From NCBI RefSeq assembly GCF_013694105.1, contig NZ_JACEFG010000003.1, forward strand, positions 434,001 through 498,000: 64,000 nt of DNA. Reading direction: 5' to 3'. The translations under genes were made by a program, and so were the position numbers. Below are positions 1 through 8,228 of this stretch, one piece after another. Each line of letters opens with the position of its first letter. Within the stretch, counting starts at the first letter, position 1. This DNA is from Halobacillus locisalis. GTDB lineage: Bacteria; Bacillota; Bacilli; Bacillales; Halobacillaceae. The notes beneath the pieces are model-generated. The model saw nothing but the letters and a program-made list of their open reading frames with translations, did not search any database and was not told the origin of the DNA.

Positions 1-10
1 GGGCAGATCT

Positions 11-781
11 ATGAACTATTATGACCAAGGCGATCATTTGGCTTGGCAGGCGGCGAAATACGGCATGTTGGCAGACTATTATAAATACATCGATCCACGT
101 ATGCACATCTATTATTATCAAAAGCATTTCGACTGCATGCAGCGTTGGTGCAGGCTTCATCGTGGCGAGACGGGAATGGGTGGCACGGGAGGCATGGGAG
201 GAAATCAGGCAATGGTACGGGTTCTCCATGCTTCGCCTGACGCACCGGCCGTCGATGTGTACGTGAACGGTCAGCAAGTTCTTCAAGGCGTCACCTATAA
301 GCAGCAAAGCGACTATCTATCTGTACCAGGAGGGCAGTACCAGATCGATATCTACCCTGCTGGCAATACCGATCAAGCGGTCTTGTCGCAAAATGTCACG
401 GTGGAAGCGGGGAATAAGTACACCGTTGCTGCAGCAGGAACACTTGATCAGCTGCGCTTGATCGCCGCCGTGGATAGTGACGGCGTGTCATCTGGAAAAG
501 CGAAAGTCCGTTTCTGGCACTTGTCACCGAACGCACCGGCTGTGGATGTGGCGGTGAAAGGGGGAGACGTCTTGTTCCGGAATGTTCCATTCGGGAAAGC
601 GACACGCTATTTGACGCTCCCACCGACGACGGCCGACTTGGAAGTGAGAGTCGCGGGGACGAACCAAGTCGCCCTGACGGTTCCAGGCGTGACACTTGAA
701 CCGAATCAGGCTTATACCGCCGTCGCAGTCGGATTGGCAGGTAAGCAGCCTCCGCTCGAAGCGATTTTCTTACAGCCTTAG
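11..781 (+). CDS. DUF4397 domain protein, two-repeat
   Basis: The 256-residue protein has a tyrosine-rich N-terminal segment (about residues 1-50), a Gly/Met linker (about 53-66) and two related DUF4397 halves. The halves begin near residue 68 (VRVLHASPDAPAVDV) and near 166 (VRFWHLSPNAPAVDV). DUF4397 repeats are Ig-like beta domains usually found on exported or surface proteins, but no signal peptide is visible here. The frame stays open upstream of this ATG to the window edge, so the true start may lie outside. A strong terminator follows directly. The family call rests on the duplicated motif; the role is unknown. Confidence 0.8.
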   Translation: MNYYDQGDHLAWQAAKYGMLADYYKYIDPRMHIYYYQKHFDCMQRWCRLHRGETGMGGTGGMGGNQAMVRVLHASPDAPAVDVYVNGQQVLQGVTYKQQSDYLSVPGGQYQIDIYPAGNTDQAVLSQNVTVEAGNKYTVAAAGTLDQLRLIAAVDSDGVSSGKAKVRFWHLSPNAPAVDVAVKGGDVLFRNVPFGKATRYLTLPPTTADLEVRVAGTNQVALTVPGVTLEPNQAYTAVAVGLAGKQPPLEAIFLQP

Positions 782-784
782 GGA

Positions 785-816
785 AAAAGAAGGGGTCTTC
801 AACGATCCCTTCTTTT
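785..816 (+). terminator. Rho-independent terminator after DUF4397 gene
   Basis: Ten-base perfect arms AAAAGAAGGG and CCCTTCTTTT surround a 12-base loop, starting 4 bases after the stop codon. The right arm supplies the T-run. Confidence 0.8.
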
Positions 817-1237
817 AGTATAAATGAACGTGACAAGGGTTCTGGTAGGATCAAACATGAGAACCGTCCCCACATAAAATGAAAAAAATAAGCCTGGGTC
901 CAGCGAGGGTAAGACACTACCCTTGTTGTGGTCAGGCCTTTTTTGTGATTGCAGACGTTTTTCACAGAAGGACGTCATCAAAACCGCTTTGAGAAGATCC
1001 ATCACGTCACTGTTTTCCTCCTATATTGCTCAAAAGTGTCTTGATCGCCTTCATCTCGACGATTTGGGCTGTTCATAACTTGTAAAACCGTCGTGAAGAA
1101 TCTCGTCTCGACAATTTTTCGTGTGAACACGATATGAAAAGGTGGAGAGACTATTTCTGCTATGCATCTATTTAGGAGGGAATCAAAAATGGAAAAAGTA
1201 TGGTAACATGAGGGGAAACGATAGAGGGGGGGATTGC
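817..1237. other. Intergenic region with second hairpin and AGAACCGTCCC motif
   Basis: No convincing gene. At 860-882 there is AGAACCGTCCCC followed by ATAAAATGA; a closely similar sequence recurs at 23777-23804. At about 890-940 a nested hairpin (outer AAGCCTG/CAGGCCTT with one bulge, inner AGGGTA/TACCCT) is followed by a T-run and looks like an old terminator or repeat end. The rest shows no recognisable site. Confidence 0.4.
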
Positions 1238-1579
1238 ATGAAAAGATATCTGCTACTATTTGCTCTTTTACTATTCCTTACTGTCGGGTGCTCGTCTATG
1301 GAAAAAAACGAGGGAGTCATCATTGATAAACGCCCTTCAAATGAAAATACGCAATTACTTGTTGTCCCAGGTGTGAGCGAAGACGATTTTAAGAATAAAA
1401 CAGAACGTGAGCTGATTGAATTGGCTAAGGAAAATGAAGGGGCCTATTATTACGTGACCAATGAGGAACACGAAAATCTTGAGGTTGGAACGAAGGTTTC
1501 GATTCAGTGGAACGGGACGGAAGCAGAATCCAACCCACCACAACGAACGGCTCAACGATTAGAAGTGCAGGAAGAATAA
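1238..1579 (+). CDS. DUF3221-like lipoprotein
   Basis: Starts at the ATG at 1238, preceded by an AGAGGGGGGGA ribosome binding site; the frame is open further upstream, but those residues lack a signal sequence. The 113-residue product begins with a lipoprotein signal peptide ending in the lipobox TVGC, so it should be membrane-anchored outside the cell. The rest (GVIIDKRPSN..., VVPGVSEDDF, GTKVSIQWNG) resembles small DUF3221 (YobA-like) beta proteins of Bacillus, whose function is unknown. Followed at 18 bases by a small membrane-protein gene, probably in the same operon. Confidence 0.75.
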   Translation: MKRYLLLFALLLFLTVGCSSMEKNEGVIIDKRPSNENTQLLVVPGVSEDDFKNKTERELIELAKENEGAYYYVTNEEHENLEVGTKVSIQWNGTEAESNPPQRTAQRLEVQEE

Positions 1580-1597
1580 TTTAAGGAGGAAACTTTT

Positions 1598-1768
1598 ATG
1601 AGAAAACCAATGAACGATGCCGTAGACCATCAACAGAAAATCATGGGACAGGGGTCACCGCATGGCGGGAAGATCGATTGGCCCGCCAAAATGATCATCT
1701 ATCTCATGCTTTTTGTAGCGCCGGTCGTTTACTTTGTGCTGTTTATCATCGGTCTATTTACGAAATAG
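1598..1768 (+). CDS. Small membrane protein, 56 aa
   Basis: Preceded by a good AAGGAGG ribosome binding site with 7-8 base spacing. The product has a polar N-terminal half (MRKPMNDAVDHQQKIMG...) and one C-terminal membrane segment (about residues 31-54, rich in I/L/F/V) ending in FTK. It sits 18 bases after the DUF3221 lipoprotein gene and 16 bases before another short ORF, suggesting one transcript. No family recognised. Confidence 0.65.
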   Translation: MRKPMNDAVDHQQKIMGQGSPHGGKIDWPAKMIIYLMLFVAPVVYFVLFIIGLFTK

Positions 1769-1784
1769 GAAAAGGAGTTTTTTC

Positions 1785-1889
1785 ATGAGCGCACTCATCG
1801 TCTTTTTGGCAGATGTTCTTTCTGCGATTTTTACATCAAAAGCTGTTAAGACTGAAGAAAAAAGCCGCAACAGAGGCTTACCTTCATAG
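1785..1889 (+). CDS. Short hydrophobic ORF, 34 aa
   Basis: ATG at 1785 follows AAAAGGAG with about 7-base spacing. The product has a hydrophobic stretch (ALIVFLADVLSAIF) and a charged tail (KTEEKSRNRG). It could be the third gene of the small operon starting at 1238. It ends 34 bases before the stop of the convergent gene at 1924. Short length and no recognised relatives keep this tentative. Confidence 0.4.
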   Translation: MSALIVFLADVLSAIFTSKAVKTEEKSRNRGLPS

Positions 1890-1923
1890 GCACTCGTTCT
1901 TCGGTTTTCTTCAATCGCTTTGT

Positions 1924-2634
1924 TTACCGCGTGTCCGGCACCCGTCTTCCTCCAGAATCGAGTACTTCAGCGTCATGACGATTCACTTTATAGGAGATGT
2001 ACCATTCTCCGCTATAGTACTCGTTTGACCATGACTCGATGAAGATGACGACATAGGTGTTAGTGTCGATTTTTTCCCTTTCAGTCGTCCTTTTCACCTC
2101 GTAGGCTCCGATTGTTTCAGTTTGTTCGCCACTATAATCAGGAACCGATTGTCCATTTGTTGCGACATCAATGGCTTGAGCTTCTGTAAAGGGTCCTTGT
2201 GTGATTTTGGTAAAAAGCCATATGCCCACGATCACTGCAACGGGGAATACTCCGATTGAAGTAAGTGCGTATGTAGAGCGTTTCTTGATCTTCAACCAGT
2301 AGTCGACACTTCCGAATAACGTGGCTGAGACGATGGCAATGGTGAGAAAAACAACATTGCCCAGTAAAATTCCGCTCAATAATCCGAAGAAACTGTGAAG
2401 CGTGATATAGAGTAGTCCGTTCATCGTTGACCATTTCGAATGAAGATATTCGATAAGCATCGACACTGCATTTCCGAACAAAGCGACGGTTAATCCTCCG
2501 TGTATAAGAGAAACAAAGGTCCATGCGAAAAATGAGTTGTGCGCACGCCCACTAAAATAGAAAGCGAGCGTGACTACGACGAAAGAGACGGTTATCCAAG
2601 TAGCCAATGCTTTTCGATCCACCACACTTTTCAA
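1924..2634 (-). CDS. Four-helix membrane protein with soluble C-terminal domain
   Basis: A 236-residue protein with hydrophobic segments at about residues 11-29, 36-60, 74-108 and 123-143, then a polar domain (about 150-236). The tail contains TNTYVVIFIESWSNEYYSGEWY and looks like a small extracellular beta domain. The reverse strand has a GGAGGGG-type ribosome binding site just upstream. It faces the small operon at 1238-1889. Not assigned to a family; function unknown. Confidence 0.65.
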   Translation of the reverse strand: MKSVVDRKALATWITVSFVVVTLAFYFSGRAHNSFFAWTFVSLIHGGLTVALFGNAVSMLIEYLHSKWSTMNGLLYITLHSFFGLLSGILLGNVVFLTIAIVSATLFGSVDYWLKIKKRSTYALTSIGVFPVAVIVGIWLFTKITQGPFTEAQAIDVATNGQSVPDYSGEQTETIGAYEVKRTTEREKIDTNTYVVIFIESWSNEYYSGEWYISYKVNRHDAEVLDSGGRRVPDTR

Positions 2635-2701
2635 ATCAACCCCTCCTTTTCCATAATTCTACCAAATCGAATCCGATTATGCTCGTCCTCCACGACATTT
2701 T

Positions 2702-2726
2702 AAAGAAGCCACCCCATCTAGGTGGC
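2702..2726 (-). terminator. Terminator for the YuzF-like gene
   Basis: GCCACC (2708-2713) pairs with GGTGGC (2721-2726). On the reverse strand the stem is followed by CTTCTTTA. It lies 10 bases beyond the stop of the gene at 2737. Confidence 0.6.
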
Positions 2727-2736
2727 CGTCTCTCCA

Positions 2737-3000
2737 TTAAATAGGCATGATTGTCACGATTTGTTGGATTCGGACGAAGAACGTAGAATCGCCGGCGGTA
2801 AGTACGATATGGTCAGGCTGGACGTCTTGCAGTTGACCGCGGATCGTATCTTTAGTCGTCTCGACGATCAGCATTTTCCCGACTACGCTTTTCAAAGTTT
2901 GAACGACGAAAGGGTCCACAAGGGTGTAATACTGAAGCGGCATCGGTTGGTTCGCATGCATGTCGCGCGCTTGGTTCTGTTGGTAATGATTCATGAACAT
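2737..3000 (-). CDS. YuzF-like DUF2642 family protein
   Basis: An 87-residue protein whose core (YTLVDPFVVQTLKSVVGK ... TIRGQLQDVQPDHIVL ... FVRIQQIVTIMPI) matches DUF2642/YuzF small Bacillus proteins, often encoded near spore-coat genes. The core has the alternating pattern of a small SH3-like beta barrel. A good ribosome binding site (AGGAGGA) lies just upstream of the ATG on the reverse strand. Single-gene unit with its own terminator. Function not established. Confidence 0.75.
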   Translation of the reverse strand: MFMNHYQQNQARDMHANQPMPLQYYTLVDPFVVQTLKSVVGKMLIVETTKDTIRGQLQDVQPDHIVLTAGDSTFFVRIQQIVTIMPI

Positions 3001-3115
3001 TCCTCCTGTTTCATCATCTTTAACAGGGTATGCCTAGAGCTGAACGACGTATGGGCGGAGAGGTTTATACTTGTTGTTTTTTGTGAAAAGTAGGGACAAG
3101 AGGATGGTGACATAG

Positions 3116-3538
3116 ATGAAAGATCAATCTTATATGGATCGTTTGAAGCGTTTGAATCCGGCGAAAGCTGTGCAGCGAGGGCGTAAGCATTTCTCGGAAA
3201 AAGCTTACGTCGAGAAGATTCGCAAGCAGAGTGGTCGGATCGGAGCGAAAGTCGTGTATTATAGCTTGCTTTTGTACTACGCTTTTCAAAGCCCCAATAC
3301 GCCGAAAAAAGCTAAGCTCACGATTGCCGGAGCACTGGGGTATCTGATTTTGCCGACGGATGTCATCCCTGATTTCGTCCCTATGGCCGGATTCACGGAT
3401 GATAGTGCTGTGATCATCTATGCCGTCTATCAAGTGCTCAGTCATATTGATGACGGGGTGAAGGTTCAGGCGAAGGAGCGAATGGGGCGGTTGTTCGGAT
3501 CGTCTGCTCAAACATTCGATCTTCCGGATAAAGAATAA
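3116..3538 (+). CDS. YkvA family DUF1232 protein
   Basis: A 140-residue protein with a basic helical N-terminus and the DUF1232 hallmark at about residues 71-96: a hydrophobic helix leading into LPTDVIPDFVPMAGFTDD. Proteins of this type (YkvA in Bacillus) are small membrane-associated proteins of unknown function, sometimes fused to transporters or peptidases. Start ATG follows AAGAGGATGG. It is monocistronic with a strong terminator immediately after the stop. Confidence 0.85.
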   Translation: MKDQSYMDRLKRLNPAKAVQRGRKHFSEKAYVEKIRKQSGRIGAKVVYYSLLLYYAFQSPNTPKKAKLTIAGALGYLILPTDVIPDFVPMAGFTDDSAVIIYAVYQVLSHIDDGVKVQAKERMGRLFGSSAQTFDLPDKE

Positions 3539-3540
3539 AA

Positions 3541-3580
3541 GACCAGAGGGGATCATTCCATGTCCCTCTGGTCTTTTCTT
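3541..3580 (+). terminator. Rho-independent terminator after ykvA-like gene
   Basis: Ten-base perfect arms GACCAGAGGG and CCCTCTGGTC, 13-base loop, then TTTTCTT. Confidence 0.9.
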
Positions 3581-3587
3581 TAAGCCC

Positions 3588-3870
3588 ATTTCGGTTCTTC
3601 CAAAATGAGAGGAGCCGGTGGCGTGGAAACGACTCCCTTTCCGCAGGCGGCGGTGAGCTTCCTCGATCGCTCCCGCGACCTGCGGGATCTCACCCAAGCC
3701 TCAGCATCCTGCAGGAGTGTCGCCGTTTCCACGCCACCTTGCAATAATAAGTTTGAACCTCCAGCGTTCAACTATTAGGATGAGCGGCGCCCATGACACT
3801 ACAATTGTTTGCAAGGTTCTGTTCACACTTATTTGCGGCCTAGTGGTGGGAAAGCGAGTCATTTCCCGGC
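3588..3870 (+). repeat. Composite A-B dispersed repeat, copy 1 (B internally deleted)
   Basis: Module A: arms GGTGGCGTGGAAACG (3617-3631) and CGTTTCCACGCCACC (3724-3738) form a 15-base perfect inverted repeat, with an interior closely matching the copies at 16.6 and 20.6 kb. Module B begins at 3813 with AAGGTTCTGTT. Its middle is missing: the left TAGTGGTGGG is joined directly to the right-end AAAGCGAGTC, and the closing AACAGAACC arm is absent. A CGGTTCTTCC lead-in (3592) precedes A in this and the other copies. It is intergenic, between the ykvA-like terminator and galE. Confidence 0.8.
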
Positions 3871-3919
3871 ACTTCAAACACTCGACATTGCAACGGAAAT
3901 AGGGAAATACCCTTTGTTC

Positions 3920-4939
3920 TTAAGTCGTCATCGTGGCGTAGCCGTTTGGATTCTTTTCGCGCCAGCGCCATGAGTCGAGGCACATGTCTTCGATTGTTTT
4001 CTCCGCACGCCATCCTAGACGGCGTTCTGCTTTGGCTGGGTTGGAATAACATTCGGCGACATCTCCCACCCTGCGGTCTAAAATCCGGTATGGAATCGGT
4101 TGGCCGGAGGCTTTTTCAAAGGCTTTGACGAGCTGGAGTACGCTGTATCCTTCCCCCGTACCGAGGTTGTACGTTTCATAACCGGTTTCTGTGACAGCTT
4201 TATATAATGCCTTCAAATGACCACGGGCTAGGTCGACGACGTGAATATAATCACGGACCCCTGTACCATCGACCGTCGGATAGTCATCTCCGAATACATT
4301 GAGTTCTTTATAATGACCAACCGCGACTTTTGTGATATAGGGCATCAGGTTATTCGGTGTGCCATTCGGAGCTTCACCGATTTTGCCGCTTGGGTGGGCA
4401 CCGATGGGGTTGAAGTAACGAAGCACAGATATGCTCCAGTCCGGATCGGATTTCATGAGGTCATGGAGAATATCTTCGATCATTAATTTCGTGCGGCCAT
4501 AAGGGTTCGTCGCTGATGTAGGAAAATCTTCTGTGATGGGGTTATAGGCTGGTTTTCCGTAAACCGTTGCGGAAGAGGAGAAAATCATCGTTTTGACATT
4601 GAATTGATTCATCACTTCCAATAAAACGAATGTGGCTGTCAGGTTGTTATGATAGTAGGTAAGAGGCATATCGACGGATTCGTTGACCGCTTTGAAACCG
4701 GCCAAGTGAATGACGGCTTCAATATCGTGTTCGGTAAAAACCCGTTCAAGTTTGCTACGGTCCAGCAAATCGAATTCGTAGAACGTGAGCGTCCTGCCTG
4801 TGATGTCTTGGACCCGGTCAAGGGAGGTTTTCTGGCTGTTCGATAAATGATCGATGACGACCACTTCATATCCTTCTTCCAATAGTTCGACACAAATGTG
4901 ACTTCCAATGAATCCAGCACCGCCTGTGACTAAAATCAT
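3920..4939 (-). CDS. galE: UDP-glucose/GlcNAc 4-epimerase GalE
   Basis: A 339-residue extended SDR enzyme that interconverts UDP-glucose/UDP-galactose and, in some members, UDP-GlcNAc/UDP-GalNAc in the cytoplasm. The Rossmann motif GGAGFIGSH is at residues 6-14, the catalytic serine region SSSATVYG at 121-128 and the YxxxK pair at Y147/K151. The residue aligning with E. coli Tyr299/human Cys307 is Cys297 (GDVAECYSNP); a small residue there is known to allow N-acetylated sugars. Placement beside pel genes fits supply of UDP-GalNAc for Pel. Length is normal for the family. Confidence 0.93.
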   Translation of the reverse strand: MILVTGGAGFIGSHICVELLEEGYEVVVIDHLSNSQKTSLDRVQDITGRTLTFYEFDLLDRSKLERVFTEHDIEAVIHLAGFKAVNESVDMPLTYYHNNLTATFVLLEVMNQFNVKTMIFSSSATVYGKPAYNPITEDFPTSATNPYGRTKLMIEDILHDLMKSDPDWSISVLRYFNPIGAHPSGKIGEAPNGTPNNLMPYITKVAVGHYKELNVFGDDYPTVDGTGVRDYIHVVDLARGHLKALYKAVTETGYETYNLGTGEGYSVLQLVKAFEKASGQPIPYRILDRRVGDVAECYSNPAKAERRLGWRAEKTIEDMCLDSWRWREKNPNGYATMTT

Positions 4940-5072
4940 GTGAACTCCTCCTTAGAATAGCCAACTTTACACCATAATCTACACGAAAATTCAGGAAAAA
5001 ACAACCAATATCTGATAGTATAAGATTATTAGAAAGACTCGGAAAAGAGTCTGTTCGACAAGTAACAGAACG

Positions 5073-5101
5073 AAAAAGGCGAGTCATCGAAGACCCGCCT
5101 G
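5073..5101 (-). terminator. Terminator downstream of the GH114 gene
   Basis: On the reverse strand GGCGGGTC-TTCGAT-GACTCGCC is followed by TTTTT. It lies between the GH114 stop and the galE promoter region. Confidence 0.75.
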
Positions 5102-5128
5102 ATCAAGGGTGTAGCATTATTGTCGTGC

Positions 5129-5980
5129 TTACCATTCGTTGTAGCTTTCCGGTGAATGGTAATGCTTGAATCGATTGGCGCGGGCAAGGCTTGTACTTTC
5201 CGAGCCCTCTTTCTGCGATACCGTAAACACTTCGACGCCTTGCTGTTCGCGGACCTTTCTTAATTTAAAAATCTGGTCTTGGGCCCATTCATCAGCTACG
5301 AGATTGGAGAAGTGGAAGCTTTCCCACATGATTCCGTCTACATAAGGCGATGTTGCGGTCGTCAATGTGTCGAAGCCCCAATTCTGCATCAAAGATAAAT
5401 CAGGATGCTCATCTTTTACCGAGGCCATCCAATCCGCCATGCCTTCTCGCTGGTCTTGCAGAAGTCCGGAGTCGTGGTGGTGTTCATTATCGATATTTCC
5501 GACCGTGTCGAGAAACGCACCATCCAATCCTTTATCGACGATTTGTTTCTCGACTTCTTTCGATAGGACGTTCTGGTAGTGAGTGGATGTAATATCGGTC
5601 AAAAATGAATCCCATTCGGAATAATAGACGCGTTCACCATCACGAATGAAAAAATCATCGTCGTTCAACTGATTGAACAGTTCCGTGTTCCACCGGTCCG
5701 CTTCCATCGTATTGATATAGCCATACACAAGAGTTCCGGATTCTTGGATTTGTTCGATTTGCGCCTGAGAATAATAGACCGGTTCAATGATCATCAAATC
5801 GTAATCGGTCATTGCTTGTAGCCTTTCGGGTGTCGGGGCATCATAATAGATTTTGTAGTCATAGACTTCCGCAAGCGGGCTTTGTTCGGATGCATTCAAG
5901 TGGCTGGACAAAAGCAGGGCAGAGCCGGTAAGAAACAATGAGGAAAATAAAAGGATGGATCGGCGTATCTGTTTTTTCAA
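5129..5980 (-). CDS. Secreted GH114-type endo-alpha-1,4-polygalactosaminidase
   Basis: Related to GH114 glycosidases and the N-terminal hydrolase domain of Pseudomonas PelA, which cleave galactosamine-rich polymers. An AGGAGG site is spaced for the TTG at 5980, giving MKKQIRRSILLFSSLFL..., a typical Sec signal peptide cleaved near LNASEQ; the ATG at 6001 lies upstream of that site and is less likely. The mature part shows a TIM-barrel pattern: YDLMIIEP, GTLVYGYINTMEAD, and GLDGAFLDTVGN with the conserved Asp. It is divergent from pelD with only about 90 bases between starts, so it probably trims or releases Pel outside the cell. The substrate is inferred. Confidence 0.85.
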   Translation of the reverse strand: MKKQIRRSILLFSSLFLTGSALLLSSHLNASEQSPLAEVYDYKIYYDAPTPERLQAMTDYDLMIIEPVYYSQAQIEQIQESGTLVYGYINTMEADRWNTELFNQLNDDDFFIRDGERVYYSEWDSFLTDITSTHYQNVLSKEVEKQIVDKGLDGAFLDTVGNIDNEHHHDSGLLQDQREGMADWMASVKDEHPDLSLMQNWGFDTLTTATSPYVDGIMWESFHFSNLVADEWAQDQIFKLRKVREQQGVEVFTVSQKEGSESTSLARANRFKHYHSPESYNEW

Positions 5981-6070
5981 AGCAAGGTCCTCCTGGTGCA
6001 TTTTTATTTTATTATACCATTATTTTCATATATATAAGACTGTTTGGTGACTATGATTAGGGGGGATTGG

Positions 6071-7306
6071 ATGATTTATAGACAAACGAGCATGGTAAGG
6101 AAGAGTGTGGAGTTGCTCGTCGCGATCATCGGGTTAGGGTTGATCGACCAATGGTTCGCGCTTGAAATGACGGAGTGGACGTTGAACCCGTTCGTATTTG
6201 TTATCCTGCTTTTTTCCTTGCGATACGGGTTGAATGTCGGGCTGATGAGCTTTTTATTGACGCTCGGTTATTATTTAATGGAAGCTTCCAGGAGCGGCGG
6301 GGATCTGTTTCTACTATTCTATGATTCGAGCCGTTTTATCGAGGTGCTATTCTTATTGTTGATTGCTGTCATTGGTGGATTGTACGGGACTTCATTCAAA
6401 GAACGATATGAATCCTTGAGCGACCGGAATGACGAATTGAACGATGATAATGAAGAAATGAAGGAAGTCATCGAGCTTATGGAAGGATCACAAAAATCGA
6501 TGCAGGAGCGTGTCTTGGAAAGTGAATACACATTGAAGCGCATTTATCAAGTCGGGAAGGCTCTTGACCAGCCCACACCTGATCTGATCCGTAATGAAGC
6601 GATCCAAATCATTTCCGACTTGTTCAAAGCGGACGAAGTCGCGATCTATCGGGTCGATTCCTCAAGAAGCGCCATGCGTCTCAGTGTCCGGAAAGGAAGT
6701 AAGGAAGTATTTCCGCAAACGATTTTCGTCGATCATGAGTCTTCGATGTACCGTCGACTCTTCGCAAACAAAACGGTCACCATCCGGACAGTAGACGACG
6801 AGGATGGATCCCCGGTATTAGTCGGACCGGTCGTGTCGAACTATGAAGTGAAGGAAGTATTGATCATTAACGACCTGGATTTCGCTAAGCTCACAACCTA
6901 TGAAATTCAAATTCTATCCTTGTTGCTGGACTGGGTATCGGACCGTATCGATAAATCTCAGACCGCTGTCTGGAAAGAAGAAGAAACGCAGATGTTCCCG
7001 GGCACGCGCATTTATTATAAGGAAGCTTTCGATGAGAAAGTAGCGATGCAACAGCAACGCAAAGAGACCTATGGCGTCGATTACAGTATCGTGGAACTGC
7101 CTTTCGAAGGGTTCCATGAGATGTCGAAAGTCGAAGCCGAAATCATTTTACGTGCGTATTTGAGGGAACTCGATATCATCGGCTTTGATGAGTCGACGCA
7201 AACCTTCTCCTTCCTCTTGCCTGGAACGGAAGAGGAGAAAGCGACGATTGTCGAGAAGCGTATCCAGAAGTTTTTACATGAAAAAGGTGTGAATTATGCT
7301 GACTGA
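6071..7306 (+). CDS. pelD: PelD-like membrane c-di-GMP receptor
   Basis: Start chosen at ATG 6071 because GGGGGATTGG lies just upstream; in-frame ATGs at 6044 and 6053 lack a site. N-terminal hydrophobic helices (about residues 13-105) are followed by a charged coiled coil (about 110-155), a GAF-like domain (about 160-295) and a degenerate GGDEF-like domain. The last has RELD (R365-D368) followed by IGFDE in place of RxGGDEF, then FSFLLPGT. This is the layout of Pseudomonas PelD, where the RxxD site binds c-di-GMP and activates Pel export. First gene of the pel operon; its stop overlaps pelE. Confidence 0.85.
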   Translation: MIYRQTSMVRKSVELLVAIIGLGLIDQWFALEMTEWTLNPFVFVILLFSLRYGLNVGLMSFLLTLGYYLMEASRSGGDLFLLFYDSSRFIEVLFLLLIAVIGGLYGTSFKERYESLSDRNDELNDDNEEMKEVIELMEGSQKSMQERVLESEYTLKRIYQVGKALDQPTPDLIRNEAIQIISDLFKADEVAIYRVDSSRSAMRLSVRKGSKEVFPQTIFVDHESSMYRRLFANKTVTIRTVDDEDGSPVLVGPVVSNYEVKEVLIINDLDFAKLTTYEIQILSLLLDWVSDRIDKSQTAVWKEEETQMFPGTRIYYKEAFDEKVAMQQQRKETYGVDYSIVELPFEGFHEMSKVEAEIILRAYLRELDIIGFDESTQTFSFLLPGTEEEKATIVEKRIQKFLHEKGVNYAD

Positions 7307-8228
7307 GTGGACACAGCCATTATGGATTGTACTGTTTTACGTGATTCATGGGTGCGTTGCGTTTTTGGTGTTTTTTATAATGAACAAAAAAGTCGAAGAA
7401 GAGCAGCGCGGAGTTGTATCTTGGATTCTGATTGTGAGTGTATTCATCCCTGTCATTGGTGAATTGTTCGGTCTGCTCGTATGGTATGCGGCGGAGAAGT
7501 GGGGGACGAACGATATGATGGAGGATTATGATGAGTACGTTACCTATAAGCCGATGATGCTTGAACAGCTCAGGTATGAAGCAGAGGCGAGTCATGAAAT
7601 CCTTCCATTTTCAGAAGCGTTCACCGACCAAGGGAACCGTCATCGAAAAGATATGATCATGCGCCTGATCAATTCGGATATTACCGACAAAGGCCGCTAC
7701 TTGGAACTCGGGTTGTCAAACGCTGACTCCGAAACGGTCCATTATGCGGCGACAACGATGAACTTATTGACCGATAAGCATGAGAAGGAAGTGCAACTTT
7801 CTAAACGGGGACATGAACCGTCCAATCCGGCAACTCTTGAACCACTTCTTTTCGCATACGAACGTTATTTGAAAAGTGGACTGTTACAGGGTGCTTCTCT
7901 CAGCCGGTTGCAGAATGAATATCGGACATTGATGGAAGGGGAAATCGATGCAGGGCTCGACCAACCGTGGTTGTTGCAAAGGTTAGGAGAATCCTATTTA
8001 TTCCATGGATACCCTCAAAAAGGGATCGCGACATTAGAGGCGTTGATTGAACGGTATCCTTCTCAATCAGAGGGGTATCTTTGTCTGCTTCGTTATTATT
8101 ATCAGGAAAAAGATTGGCACCACATCCGCTCTGTCCTATCTTCTATGAAGGAGCGGGTACCGGAAGAGAACATTCCGAAGAACCAGCGCTTTGTGGTTCA
8201 ACACATGGGGGGAGGGAGAGAACAATGA
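7296..8228 (+). CDS. pelE: PelE-like membrane/TPR protein
   Basis: A 310-residue protein starting inside the end of pelD (11-base overlap). Two N-terminal membrane helices (about residues 8-29 and 40-65) precede a long helical cytoplasmic region with TPR-like repeats, clearest in the last 80 residues (LLQRLGESYLFHGYPQKGIA, then RYPSQSEGYLCLLRYYYQEK). PelE is a scaffold of the Pel synthase complex next to PelD and PelF. Sequence resemblance is weak in this family, so the call leans on layout and position. The stop overlaps the next start as ATGA. Confidence 0.78.
   Translation: MLTEWTQPLWIVLFYVIHGCVAFLVFFIMNKKVEEEQRGVVSWILIVSVFIPVIGELFGLLVWYAAEKWGTNDMMEDYDEYVTYKPMMLEQLRYEAEASHEILPFSEAFTDQGNRHRKDMIMRLINSDITDKGRYLELGLSNADSETVHYAATTMNLLTDKHEKEVQLSKRGHEPSNPATLEPLLFAYERYLKSGLLQGASLSRLQNEYRTLMEGEIDAGLDQPWLLQRLGESYLFHGYPQKGIATLEALIERYPSQSEGYLCLLRYYYQEKDWHHIRSVLSSMKERVPEENIPKNQRFVVQHMGGGREQ

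Noticed and set aside
3580-3902. Open frames within the A-B repeat copies
   Set aside because: They arise from the GC-rich repeat arms on both strands, are not conserved in frame between copies, and have no RBS.
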